Shown: piece after piece, positions 33,208 through 40,812 of the stretch
Layout: the number at the start of each line of letters is the position of its first letter
Numbering within the stretch: position 1 is the stretch's first letter
Source of the DNA: Gemmatimonadota bacterium
GTDB lineage: Bacteria > Gemmatimonadota > Gemmatimonadetes > Longimicrobiales > Gaopeijiaceae
DNA: 40,812 nt
Direction of reading: 5' to 3'
NCBI GenBank assembly: GCA_002724575.1
Contig: PBPC01000007.1
Location: 51,786 to 92,597 of the forward strand
Position numbers and translations under genes: made by a program
Notes under the pieces: generated by a model
The model's input: the letters and a program-made list of their open reading frames with translations, nothing else
What the model was told of the DNA's origin: nothing
Database searches by the model: none

Positions 33208-34627
33208 GAACTCGCTCCCCTAGTCGGTCGAGAACCTGACCTCCGAGGCTATCAATCGAGCCTGCTCCCAGTGTCAAAAGGACGTCACCCGCACGGAGCT
33301 CTTCAGCGAGTAAGTTTGGAAGATCTCCAATTGCTGGGACGTAGCTAACATGCCCGCCATCGGCTCTTTGAACAGCTTCAGCTACAGTACCTCCAGTAAC
33401 TCCAGGAATGGGAGTTTCTCTAGCTGGAAAGATGTCCGTAACCCAAACCGAGTCCGCCTCAGCTAGGGCTGCTCCAAAATCCTCGGCAAAGTCTCGAGTA
33501 CGAGAAAAGAGATGGGGCTGGAAGACTACTATAAGTCGGGAAGACGTATACATCTTCCTCACTGTATCCAAGGTAGCCCGAATCTCTGAAGGATGGTGGG
33601 CATAATCATCGAGCACGATGACCTCACACCTTTCTCCTAAGCGCTCTAGACGTCGACCTACACCCTTAAACCCAGATAACGCGGTAAAAATTATCGGCCA
33701 TGGAACATCAAGTTCACGAGCCACCGCAGCCGCACCAAGCGCATTTCGGAGATTATGTACACCACCCATGGAGAGAGAGAGTTCTCCGACTAGTGTACCC
33801 TCTTCGATAACTGAACAGTTTGTGGAAGCCTTGGTGACGCTCACATCTATTGCACGCAGCATCGACCCTGCCGTGGTGCCATATGAGTAACCCTGCCCCC
33901 CACATCTCGTGAGAAGGGAAGCAGATCCGTGATCGTCCGCACAAGCAATGATTTTTCCTGAGGCCGTCAAGTTATCCAGAAACTCTTCGAATCCAGCCCG
34001 GACACCTTGATAGTCACCATAAACATCCAAGTGATCAGCCTCGACGTTAGTTACAACGGCAATGTCAGGCGTCAGCATATGGAATGAGCGGTCATATTCA
34101 TCTGCTTCGACAACAAAAAGCTGATCTGATCCACGCCGCAGATTCCCATCCCAACCTCGAACACGACCACCAACGATGCCTGTGGGATCCAGTTCTCCTT
34201 CAGCCAGGATCTCTGTGACCATCGCAGTGGTTGTGGTCTTCCCATGAGTGCCAGAAATGGCAATAACCTTTCCCTGATTCACCCAAGCTCCAAGAGCTTC
34301 CGCACGTTTTAGCACTGGAATACCCCGGTCGCGTGCAGCGACCAGTTCCGGGTGATCGAAGGGTACTGCCGAAGTTACCACTAGTGCAGAAGCGTCGATG
34401 ACGTGGCTGAGGTCATGACCTATCGATGACTGTACTCCGAGGGCACTCAGATCTCGAATCGACTGGGAGTCCTTCAAATCACAGCCTGTGACAGAGCCAC
34501 CGCGACCCATGAAGAGTTCAGCCAATGCACACATCCCTGCACCACCCACTCCCATAAAATGGACCGAACCATCTCTAGCTAGAGTCCTGAGGTCTGGAAC
34601 AGGGTAATTAGTGTTTCGCACTTTCAT
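33200..34627 (-). CDS. murC: UDP-N-acetylmuramate-L-alanine ligase
   Basis: Adds L-alanine to UDP-MurNAc, the first peptide-stem step. 475 residues from the ATG at 34627, which overlaps the murG stop by 4 bases. An open frame reaching back to 34720 would add 31 Cys/Arg-rich residues encoded inside murG and is rejected. Features: GVGGAGMCALAE (UDP-MurNAc site, 26-37), ATP loop GTHGKTTTT with Lys130, VEADEYDRSF, NVEADHLDVYGDY, and the C-terminal DDYAHHPSEI. Confidence 0.97.
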   Translation of the reverse strand: MKVRNTNYPVPDLRTLARDGSVHFMGVGGAGMCALAELFMGRGGSVTGCDLKDSQSIRDLSALGVQSSIGHDLSHVIDASALVVTSAVPFDHPELVAARDRGIPVLKRAEALGAWVNQGKVIAISGTHGKTTTTAMVTEILAEGELDPTGIVGGRVRGWDGNLRRGSDQLFVVEADEYDRSFHMLTPDIAVVTNVEADHLDVYGDYQGVRAGFEEFLDNLTASGKIIACADDHGSASLLTRCGGQGYSYGTTAGSMLRAIDVSVTKASTNCSVIEEGTLVGELSLSMGGVHNLRNALGAAAVARELDVPWPIIFTALSGFKGVGRRLERLGERCEVIVLDDYAHHPSEIRATLDTVRKMYTSSRLIVVFQPHLFSRTRDFAEDFGAALAEADSVWVTDIFPARETPIPGVTGGTVAEAVQRADGGHVSYVPAIGDLPNLLAEELRAGDVLLTLGAGSIDSLGGQVLDRLGERVHA

Positions 34628-35754
34628 GAGGCTACAAACCTCTCTACGGAGGCGGCTATCTGGTCTGCAGCCTCCGGACGGGCAAGTGAAGTTGCAGCCG
34701 TAGCCATGCGTTCCAGACATACTTGATCAGCTGCGAGCCGGGTAAGCTGTGCCCAAAGGATCTCTGCAGTAAGCTCAGATTCTGGAGCAAACACAGCTGC
34801 GCCAGATTCAGCCAGCGCCCGCGCATTATGAGTCTGGTGGTCCGCAGCTGCACTAGGAAGAGGAACTAGAATTCCGGGTAGGCCCTGGTTCAAGAGTTCA
34901 GCTGTAAACATTGCCCCCGCCCTACCCACAGTAAGGTCAGCGGTAGCGTATACATCGGACATATTGTCGAAATACGGGCTCGGATGTACCCAGTCTGGAT
35001 TTCCGAGTTGATCCAAGGCGGCTTGCACTGCTTTGTGGTGTCTTGGTCCTGTCGACCACAGAATATGCAAGTGTTCTGGTCGATCCAGAGAACGAGCTAC
35101 GACAGCATCCAGAGCAGTAAGAAGTAGCTCATTCAAAGACTCTGACCCCTGGCTCCCTCCTACAATTAGTGCGACGAAAGACTCGTCCGGTAGTTGGAAC
35201 AAATCCTTCGCGTGTGAACACCGACTCAACCCCTTCTGTTGCACAGGGTTACCAGTAACACAGACCCTATTCCTAACACCAAGAGGCAGGCCCTCGGTAG
35301 CTCCTTCAAACGCGGTATGAATCTTCTTTGCAAAACGACTGAGGACCTTAGTCACCATACCCGGTACAGCATTTTGCTCCTGGATAACCAGCGGTACTCC
35401 AGTGAAAGCTGCGATAATCCCAGCAGGTGCAGAAGCGTAGCCACCCGTTATAACTACGGCACTCGGCTGCAAATGACGCATCACCCTAGCTGCTTCCAAA
35501 AGGGAGGTAGCCAGGGCAGGGATAGTTCTCCAGAATGCTCTCCATTCCCCCCGTTCCAGACCCCGAACAGGCAACAGAAAGTGTTCTTCGCCCTTTTGAG
35601 GCAGAATAGTTGCCTCAATACCCCTAGCGGCGCCCATAAATACGACTCGGACATTAGGGCAACGGCAACGTAGCGCATTTGCAATGTTGAGAGCTGGGTA
35701 AAGGTGTCCACCTGTCCCGCCACCGGCGAAGAGAACCACCGGGCCCTCATGCAC
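34624..35754 (-). CDS. murG: Lipid II synthase MurG (GlcNAc transferase)
   Basis: Transfers GlcNAc to lipid I at the inner membrane face to give lipid II. 376 residues, GT28 family, two Rossmann domains. GGGTGGHLYPAL near residue 11 and VIVGGSQGSESLN (about 195) are the G-loops; VGRAGAMFTAELL and LPSAAADHQTHNA form the UDP-GlcNAc site. The start is GTG; a nearby ATG is out of frame. It overlaps ftsW by 8 bases and murC by 4. Confidence 0.97.
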   Translation of the reverse strand: MHEGPVVLFAGGGTGGHLYPALNIANALRCRCPNVRVVFMGAARGIEATILPQKGEEHFLLPVRGLERGEWRAFWRTIPALATSLLEAARVMRHLQPSAVVITGGYASAPAGIIAAFTGVPLVIQEQNAVPGMVTKVLSRFAKKIHTAFEGATEGLPLGVRNRVCVTGNPVQQKGLSRCSHAKDLFQLPDESFVALIVGGSQGSESLNELLLTALDAVVARSLDRPEHLHILWSTGPRHHKAVQAALDQLGNPDWVHPSPYFDNMSDVYATADLTVGRAGAMFTAELLNQGLPGILVPLPSAAADHQTHNARALAESGAAVFAPESELTAEILWAQLTRLAADQVCLERMATAATSLARPEAADQIAASVERFVAS

Positions 35755-36925
35755 GGGCTGCCTTTATCCCTGGAGCCACACGAGCCACGGACATCAAGAT
35801 CCCAAGCGATACGAGTGTGACTATCAGGTTGGAGCGGCCGTAGGAAATGAGTGGGAGTGCAAGCCCAGTTGTTGGAACTAGACCGAACCCTACCGCCATA
35901 TGGACTAACGCCTGGAGAGCGATGAGACTTGTGAAGCCCAGCGCAAGCAGCTCTCCAAAAAGATCAGGAGCTCGGCTAGCGATACGGAACCCAACCAACA
36001 CAAGAGCCACGTACATCATCAAGAGGATTAGGACACCGATGAGTCCCCACTGTTCACCTATCATTGAGAAGATGAAATCGTTGTGGGCTTCTGGCAGAAA
36101 GCCAAACCTTTGACGTCCTTGACCGATCCCGACACCGGTAACCCCGCCGGAACCCAATGCTATAAGGGATTGTCTTACTTGAAAGCCTGCTCCTGCGGGA
36201 TCAGATGCTGGATTCAGCCAGGCCAGCAATCGTTCTAACCTGAAGCCTACCCCCACGAGTTGCGAGTAGATGATCGGGGCTAGAACAAGTCCCAAGAAAA
36301 TAAAATGGCTAATGCGTGCACCAGCGGAGAATACAATTATGAGACCGAGCGAGCCGATGAGTAACGCAGTTGAAAGGTCAGGTTCCAGTGCAACAGGAAG
36401 GACCAACAGTGTCCAAGCCACAAGGAATGGTGCTAAACCTCGGCGAAGCGATCGGAATTGAGATGCTTTCTTCACCGCCATTCCAGCAGTCCAGACCACG
36501 ATTGCTATCTTGGCAAATTCTGAAGGTTGCACAGTGACACCAATTCGAAGCCAGCGCCTTGAACCATTGATTGAAGGAGCAATTGATTCAGTCCAAGGAA
36601 GCACTAGAAGCACAAGCGATCCAACGCTGATCAATAGCAATGGCCAAGACAGTCTAGACCAAACCGAATAGGGTATGAATGCGCAGACAGTCATGAGCAC
36701 CACACCAATTACGACACCCAATGCTTGGCGGCTTACGTAGTATGTGTCCGCTAACTCTTGTTCCATCGCAAGGATGGAGGACGCATTGTAGAGACTGACA
36801 AGGCCAAAGATGAGCAGGAGCGCGGTAAGCACGATTACAGCTGAGGCCTCCCAACCACGCCCCAGACCCGAGTCAGGAAACCGAATACGACCCGTCGGAG
36901 CCACATCTACTGGGCGGGCCGTCAC
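35747..36925 (-). CDS. ftsW: SEDS glycosyltransferase FtsW
   Basis: Septal peptidoglycan polymerase of the SEDS family, a multi-pass membrane protein (about ten helices in 392 residues). Signatures: SINGSRRWLRIG, VQPSEFAKI, LEPDLSTALLI, the catalytic-Asp loop FLPEAHNDFIFSMIGEQWGL, and the terminal LPLISYGRSNL. It is called FtsW rather than RodA because it sits between murD and murG in the division cluster. GTG start overlapping the murD stop by 4 bases. A partner class B PBP (ftsI) would be expected upstream, outside the window. Confidence 0.96.
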   Translation of the reverse strand: MTARPVDVAPTGRIRFPDSGLGRGWEASAVIVLTALLLIFGLVSLYNASSILAMEQELADTYYVSRQALGVVIGVVLMTVCAFIPYSVWSRLSWPLLLISVGSLVLLVLPWTESIAPSINGSRRWLRIGVTVQPSEFAKIAIVVWTAGMAVKKASQFRSLRRGLAPFLVAWTLLVLPVALEPDLSTALLIGSLGLIIVFSAGARISHFIFLGLVLAPIIYSQLVGVGFRLERLLAWLNPASDPAGAGFQVRQSLIALGSGGVTGVGIGQGRQRFGFLPEAHNDFIFSMIGEQWGLIGVLILLMMYVALVLVGFRIASRAPDLFGELLALGFTSLIALQALVHMAVGFGLVPTTGLALPLISYGRSNLIVTLVSLGILMSVARVAPGIKAARA

Positions 36926-38277
36926 AGTGCCTCACTTGCAAGCGAGGAAAATACACGGCCTCGCTCTTCATAGTTATCAAACATGTCAAAACTCGAACAG
37001 GCGGGTGATAAAAGGATCACATCACCCTCCTCGGCCAGTTTCTTAGCATGCTGGATAACCAACCCGAGATCACCATCCACTAGCACGGCACCTTCGATCT
37101 CACTGACAATCCGTGGGGCTGCTGCACCATAGGCGAGAATGCCACGCAGATTAGCTGTGGACGGTATGAGTGATCGAAAATCCTCACCCTTGTCGACCCC
37201 GCCTAACAGGAGAACAACCGGTTGATGTAGACTCTCTAGAGCACTACGCGTAGCTGCAACATTTGTAGCCTTAGAGTCATTAAGCCAAACCACTCCGTTG
37301 CGGACAGCTACGGGTTCTAGCCTGTGCGGTAGCGAGCGGGCAGTGCGCAGGCCATCAGCAATTGATTCAGCTGGAACATCCACCAGGCATGTAGCTAATG
37401 ATGCTGCCAACGCATTCTGGGTATTGTGTTGTCCAATTAGTGAGAGATCACCCATCTCCAGTAGTGGGTACCGGTGATCTTCAAAACGCAAAGTTAGAAC
37501 GCCATCAACCATGAACGCATGAGTTTCTGATTTCTGGTGTTCTCCAAAATAGAAACGGTCCCCGGGGGTGTTACCAATTAGTGAATCCACAACACGGTTA
37601 CCGTGCGGTAAGACCCATCTACTCTGGTGATCTGCGTTGTCGAAGATCCTCGCTTTATCCGCGTAATAAGCCTCGAGGGATGAATACCGGTCCAAATGAT
37701 CCGGAAACAAGTTCGTTAACACGCCGACATCGGGCCTAAATGACCGAATCGCGGAGAGCTGGAAAGAACTCATTTCGAGTACATACCAGTCCGGAGCAGG
37801 CTCCATGAGAGCAAGTTCTGAAGCAGCTGGTGCGAGTCCACCTCCCACATTTCCACCCACCTCAACACGCACGCCTGCCGTTTCAAGAAGGTGTCCCAAA
37901 AGCAAGGTCGTCGTGGTCTTTCCATTAGTCCCTGTAACGGCAATTAATGGACTAGAGAAGAACTGAAAAGCGAATTCAGGTTCGGAGATCCACCGGACAG
38001 ACCGATCCTGGAGTGCTCTGAGTACAGGAGCCTCGGGGGGGATTCCTGGACTGACGATAACCACGTCAGCTTCCTCCAATCGTTCGATATCGTGCCTTCC
38101 CAATTCAACTTGTGCACCTCTTTCTCGTAGGTCTGCTCGACGAGCTGTAACCTCGGGTTCAGTGCGCAGATCCGAGACATAGACATCTCCTCCCTTATCG
38201 AGGGCCAATCGAGCTGCGGCGAGACCGCTTGCTCCGAGGCCAATGACAGCTACCTGTGATCCAGTCAATGCGCTCAT
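36922..38277 (-). CDS. murD: UDP-N-acetylmuramoylalanine-D-glutamate ligase
   Basis: Adds D-glutamate to UDP-MurNAc-L-Ala. 451 residues: an N-terminal UDP-binding Rossmann domain (VIGLGASGLAAARLAL, 11-26), central ATP-binding domain (VTGTNGKTTTT, Lys120) with NLFPDHLDRY, and a C-terminal domain with WLNDSKATN and LLLGGVDKG, LSPACSSFDMF. The last motifs are MurD-specific. ATG with GGAG 8 bases upstream; 46 bases after mraY. Confidence 0.97.
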   Translation of the reverse strand: MSALTGSQVAVIGLGASGLAAARLALDKGGDVYVSDLRTEPEVTARRADLRERGAQVELGRHDIERLEEADVVIVSPGIPPEAPVLRALQDRSVRWISEPEFAFQFFSSPLIAVTGTNGKTTTTLLLGHLLETAGVRVEVGGNVGGGLAPAASELALMEPAPDWYVLEMSSFQLSAIRSFRPDVGVLTNLFPDHLDRYSSLEAYYADKARIFDNADHQSRWVLPHGNRVVDSLIGNTPGDRFYFGEHQKSETHAFMVDGVLTLRFEDHRYPLLEMGDLSLIGQHNTQNALAASLATCLVDVPAESIADGLRTARSLPHRLEPVAVRNGVVWLNDSKATNVAATRSALESLHQPVVLLLGGVDKGEDFRSLIPSTANLRGILAYGAAAPRIVSEIEGAVLVDGDLGLVIQHAKKLAEEGDVILLSPACSSFDMFDNYEERGRVFSSLASEAL

Positions 38278-38323
38278 TCCACTTACTCCGAGCGGCTTCT
38301 TTTTTCCAATACAGCATGTTCTA

Positions 38324-39430
38324 TCACCTGATTTTCAGTGTGCTAATAGCCAGCATCGCAAAGAGAATCCCAATGATCCAAAAGCGTATTACCACTTTCG
38401 TCTCAGGCCATCCTAGCGCTTCGAAGTGGTGGTGGATGGGTGCCATCCTGAAGACTCGGCGCCCCTCTCCAAAACGGAGGCGCGTATACACGAAGCAACC
38501 CCTTTGGATGATTACTGACAGGGTTTCCATGACAAAGACCCCACCTACGATAATCAAGAGAAATTCCGCCTTGAGTAAGATTGCCATCACTCCCAAGGCG
38601 CCTCCGAGAGCCAACGAACCTGTATCGCCCATAAAAACTTGAGCGGGATAGGCGTTGTACCAGAGAAAACCGATCGCTGAACCTGCAAGTGCGACCGCAA
38701 AGATTGTTAACTCGCCCGCTCCTGGTAGGTAGAAAAACCCTAGGTATTCGGACATGTCAAAACGACCAGCGATGTAGGCAAAGATACCCAGTGTCACAGC
38801 TGCTATCGCGGCTAATCCTGCCGCGAGGCCATCTAGTCCGTCAGTCAGGTTTACGGCATTTGATGAACCAGATACAACAACCCCTGTGAATAGGATAAAT
38901 GACCAGGCAGCGAATCTTGCTTGGACATCCGATAAAAAGGGTACGGCAGTCGCAGTCGATGCATGCGGTGAGATTTGGTTGAAGACTAGGAACGCTCCTA
39001 GAGCAAGACCAAAGCTCCACTGGCCGATCATTTTGTATCTGGCCACCAAACCACGTGTCTTCCCCTGCACTACCTTGAGATAGTCATCAAGGAAACCGAT
39101 CATCCCCATCCAGATGAGGGCGACAAGGGCAATCACCGTGTACCAGTTCGTCAGTTCAGCCCAGAGAAGAGTGGAAAGAACCGTAGAAATGATGATGATC
39201 ACACCACCCATCGTTGGGGTCCCCGCCTTCGACCAATGTGATTCAGGGCCTACCTCTCGAACGATTTGACCGACCTTAGCACGCTGGAGGTGCTTGATAA
39301 CGATTGGACCGAGCACGAAGGCAATGATGAGTGCAGTCACGACTGCACCTGCTGCCCGGAACGTTATATATCGGAATACATTGAAGACGAAGTTGACATC
39401 CGTTAGGCTGGGCATGAGGTGATAGAGCAT
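38324..39430 (-). CDS. mraY: Phospho-N-acetylmuramoyl-pentapeptide-transferase MraY
   Basis: Polytopic membrane enzyme transferring phospho-MurNAc-pentapeptide to undecaprenyl phosphate (lipid I). 368 residues, about ten helices. Catalytic and Mg-binding motifs: GTPTMGG, FLDDYLK (Asp-Asp), NAVNLTDGLDGLA, MGDTGSLALGG, and the HHH motif in PIHHHFE. All are intact. The ATG shares one base with the murF stop (TGATG), pointing to coupled translation. Confidence 0.98.
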   Translation of the reverse strand: MLYHLMPSLTDVNFVFNVFRYITFRAAGAVVTALIIAFVLGPIVIKHLQRAKVGQIVREVGPESHWSKAGTPTMGGVIIIISTVLSTLLWAELTNWYTVIALVALIWMGMIGFLDDYLKVVQGKTRGLVARYKMIGQWSFGLALGAFLVFNQISPHASTATAVPFLSDVQARFAAWSFILFTGVVVSGSSNAVNLTDGLDGLAAGLAAIAAVTLGIFAYIAGRFDMSEYLGFFYLPGAGELTIFAVALAGSAIGFLWYNAYPAQVFMGDTGSLALGGALGVMAILLKAEFLLIIVGGVFVMETLSVIIQRGCFVYTRLRFGEGRRVFRMAPIHHHFEALGWPETKVVIRFWIIGILFAMLAISTLKIR

Positions 39431-40812
39431 CAGGCTTCACCCACCACGGTCCCGTTACCTTGGCTACCGAAATCTGAGTCCAAGAGAGGGAGCATCGCCT
39501 CTAGAGCAATTCCTCTTGAAGCTTTGAGTAAAAGAACTTCATCTCCCTTGAGCCAATCACGGAGCGCGGGATAGGCCGTATTCCAATCTCTGGATCGAAT
39601 AACCTCGGGCTCGTCCACTTCCAGCGCCTCAGCAGCTTCAGCGAATCCTCCGGTCGCCACCACCAAGTCGATATTTAGGGCGAGTGCGTATTCGAGAGTT
39701 TCTTCGTGAAGTCGGGCAGCCTCAGTACCCAGTTCCAGCATGGTACCTAGGACGGCAACAGTGCGTGAATTACCGGGGTGGGCAATGAGTACCTCAAGTG
39801 CTGCTCTAAGGCTTTGCGGGTTCGAATTGTAACAATCAGCAATCACTCTCACATCACCGATCTGGCGAATTTCACTGCGGAGAGGAGAGACTTCAGCTGA
39901 GGCCAGACCACGGACAGCATCTCGGGGCCTAACACCCACCAGCTCGGAGATAGCCAGAGAAATCAGAGCATTTACCACAGAATGAGGGCCAGGCAGTGCG
40001 AGGGTCACCGAATGACCTCGCCATTCAAAGCGAGGTGCCCCGAAGACATCCGTTTCACATTGTTTTGGCCTGAGATCTGGATCAGCTCGTTCGCTGTAAC
40101 CAGCAATGCGAAGATCCGAACAGATTGCTTGGGCGGCCTCTACTAGTTTCACGGGCTCATCACCAACAACACAGCGGCCGCCTTCTGTCATGCTCCGAAA
40201 CAGGTCTAGTTTTTCGTCCAACACACCTTCAAAGGAACCGAGCCTATCAAGATGGCTCTCTCCTACAGTGGTCACGACAGCAATATCTGGGCGGGCTATA
40301 GCAGAAAGCTTAGAAATCTCCCCCGGCTCATTCGAGCCCATCTCGACCACAACAACATCAACCTCTGTAGGCATTGAGAGCAGTGTCAGTGGAACCCCGA
40401 TGCGGTTGTTGAGATTGTCAGGAGTTGCATGCACTGCTCGGGTCATCCCAAGTGCGGCACGAGTAAGGTCTTTCGTCGTAGTCTTTCCCACTGATCCTGT
40501 GATCGCGACAACCGGAGCGTTTAGATCCTTACGTCGAAAACTTGCAAGCGATCCGAGTGCAACCAGAGTATCATCCACCGGATAAAGGGGAGCACTCGGA
40601 TCAGTCTCTACCGGCCTCGAGACCACCGCACCGGCTGCCCCCTTAGCCAAGGCGTCCACCACAAAATCGTGCCCATCGAAACGCTCACCCATGAGTGCGA
40701 CATAGAGTGTCCCTTCCTCAATCGAGCGTGAATCTGTGGAGACGCCAGTGAACTCTAGTGAAGGATCAACCAGATTGGCATTTAAGCTGAGCGCCTGACG
40801 AACCGAACGGTC
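39430..40812 (-). CDS. murF: UDP-MurNAc-tripeptide D-alanyl-D-alanine ligase, 5' end cut by window edge
   Basis: Adds D-Ala-D-Ala to complete the UDP-MurNAc pentapeptide. The frame is open to the right edge: upstream of the first in-frame ATG (40692) it encodes conserved MurF sequence (TGVSTDSRSIEEGTLYVAL), so that ATG is internal. 460 residues are visible and probably only a few are missing. ATP loop ITGSVGKTTTKD (Lys at visible residue 110), DNLNNRIGVPLT, EMGSNEPGEI, CYNSNPQSL and GTMLELG are present. It uses D-Ala-D-Ala that depends on Alr; no ddl is in the window. Confidence 0.96.
   Translation of the reverse strand, partial: DRSVRQALSLNANLVDPSLEFTGVSTDSRSIEEGTLYVALMGERFDGHDFVVDALAKGAAGAVVSRPVETDPSAPLYPVDDTLVALGSLASFRRKDLNAPVVAITGSVGKTTTKDLTRAALGMTRAVHATPDNLNNRIGVPLTLLSMPTEVDVVVVEMGSNEPGEISKLSAIARPDIAVVTTVGESHLDRLGSFEGVLDEKLDLFRSMTEGGRCVVGDEPVKLVEAAQAICSDLRIAGYSERADPDLRPKQCETDVFGAPRFEWRGHSVTLALPGPHSVVNALISLAISELVGVRPRDAVRGLASAEVSPLRSEIRQIGDVRVIADCYNSNPQSLRAALEVLIAHPGNSRTVAVLGTMLELGTEAARLHEETLEYALALNIDLVVATGGFAEAAEALEVDEPEVIRSRDWNTAYPALRDWLKGDEVLLLKASRGIALEAMLPLLDSDFGSQGNGTVVGEA

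Noticed and set aside
34628-34720. Upstream in-frame extension of murC
   Set aside because: The extra 31 residues are Cys/Arg-rich, unconserved and overlap murG; the ATG at 34627 in a 4-base overlap is the expected start.
1-40812. Search for tRNA/rRNA genes, CRISPR arrays, insertion sequences, att sites, riboswitches and defence genes
   Set aside because: None seen by eye. Gaps are too short for most of these, and all long frames are accounted for by core genes or the few uncharacterised envelope proteins described.

Overview
This 40.8 kb window is a dense, housekeeping-rich chromosomal segment with 35 recognisable protein-coding genes. There are no RNA genes, insertion sequences, prophage genes or CRISPR arrays, and no gene-free stretch longer than about 130 bases. 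The host is a diderm (Gram-negative) bacterium. It encodes a signal-peptide-bearing probable beta-barrel protein, several lipoproteins with lipoboxes, phosphatidylethanolamine synthesis (PssA and Psd) and a complete run of peptidoglycan and division genes. It also has features typical outside Proteobacteria: separate PurS, PurQ and PurL, a PurF with the four cysteines of the Bacillus-type Fe-S enzyme, and a Bacillus-like AsnRS. GTG and TTG starts are common. This fits Gemmatimonadota or a neighbouring phylum, but that placement is an impression from gene content, not a computed result.

Layout. Positions 2-403 hold the 3' end of lexA (+), converging on trpD (433-1473, -). From 1600 to 13339 eleven plus-strand genes follow with overlaps or gaps of at most 50 nt: truA, a TalC-type transaldolase, a lipoprotein HtrA/DegP protease, purB, purC, psd, pssA, purS, purQ, purL and purF. 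Two phospholipid genes thus sit inside the purine cluster, joined by 4-base stop/start overlaps. From 21101 back to 13400 a minus-strand block reads alr, an unknown lipoprotein, an unknown outer-membrane protein, mtaB-like, miaB, a LapA-domain membrane protein and fbp. mazG (21167-21955, +) is divergent from alr.

From the right edge down to 21963 everything is on the minus strand. First comes a division and cell wall (dcw) cluster: murF (cut by the window edge), mraY, murD, ftsW, murG, murC, ftsQ, ftsA, ftsZ. It is followed by a MepM/Csd3-like M23 endopeptidase lipoprotein, a large membrane protein with a von Willebrand A (MIDAS) motif, recG, asnS and a D-2-hydroxyacid dehydrogenase. The dcw genes make lipid II and the Z-ring, the M23 enzyme probably trims the same wall, and alr supplies D-alanine.

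I did not find a clearly new defence, mobile or biosynthetic system. The least understood items are the lipoprotein and beta-barrel pair (17425-19901) and the MIDAS membrane protein (26562-28544). Smaller points are the tandem overlapping methylthiotransferase genes, the lipid-anchored HtrA, and a 13-bp direct repeat plus a 14-bp palindrome around ftsZ.
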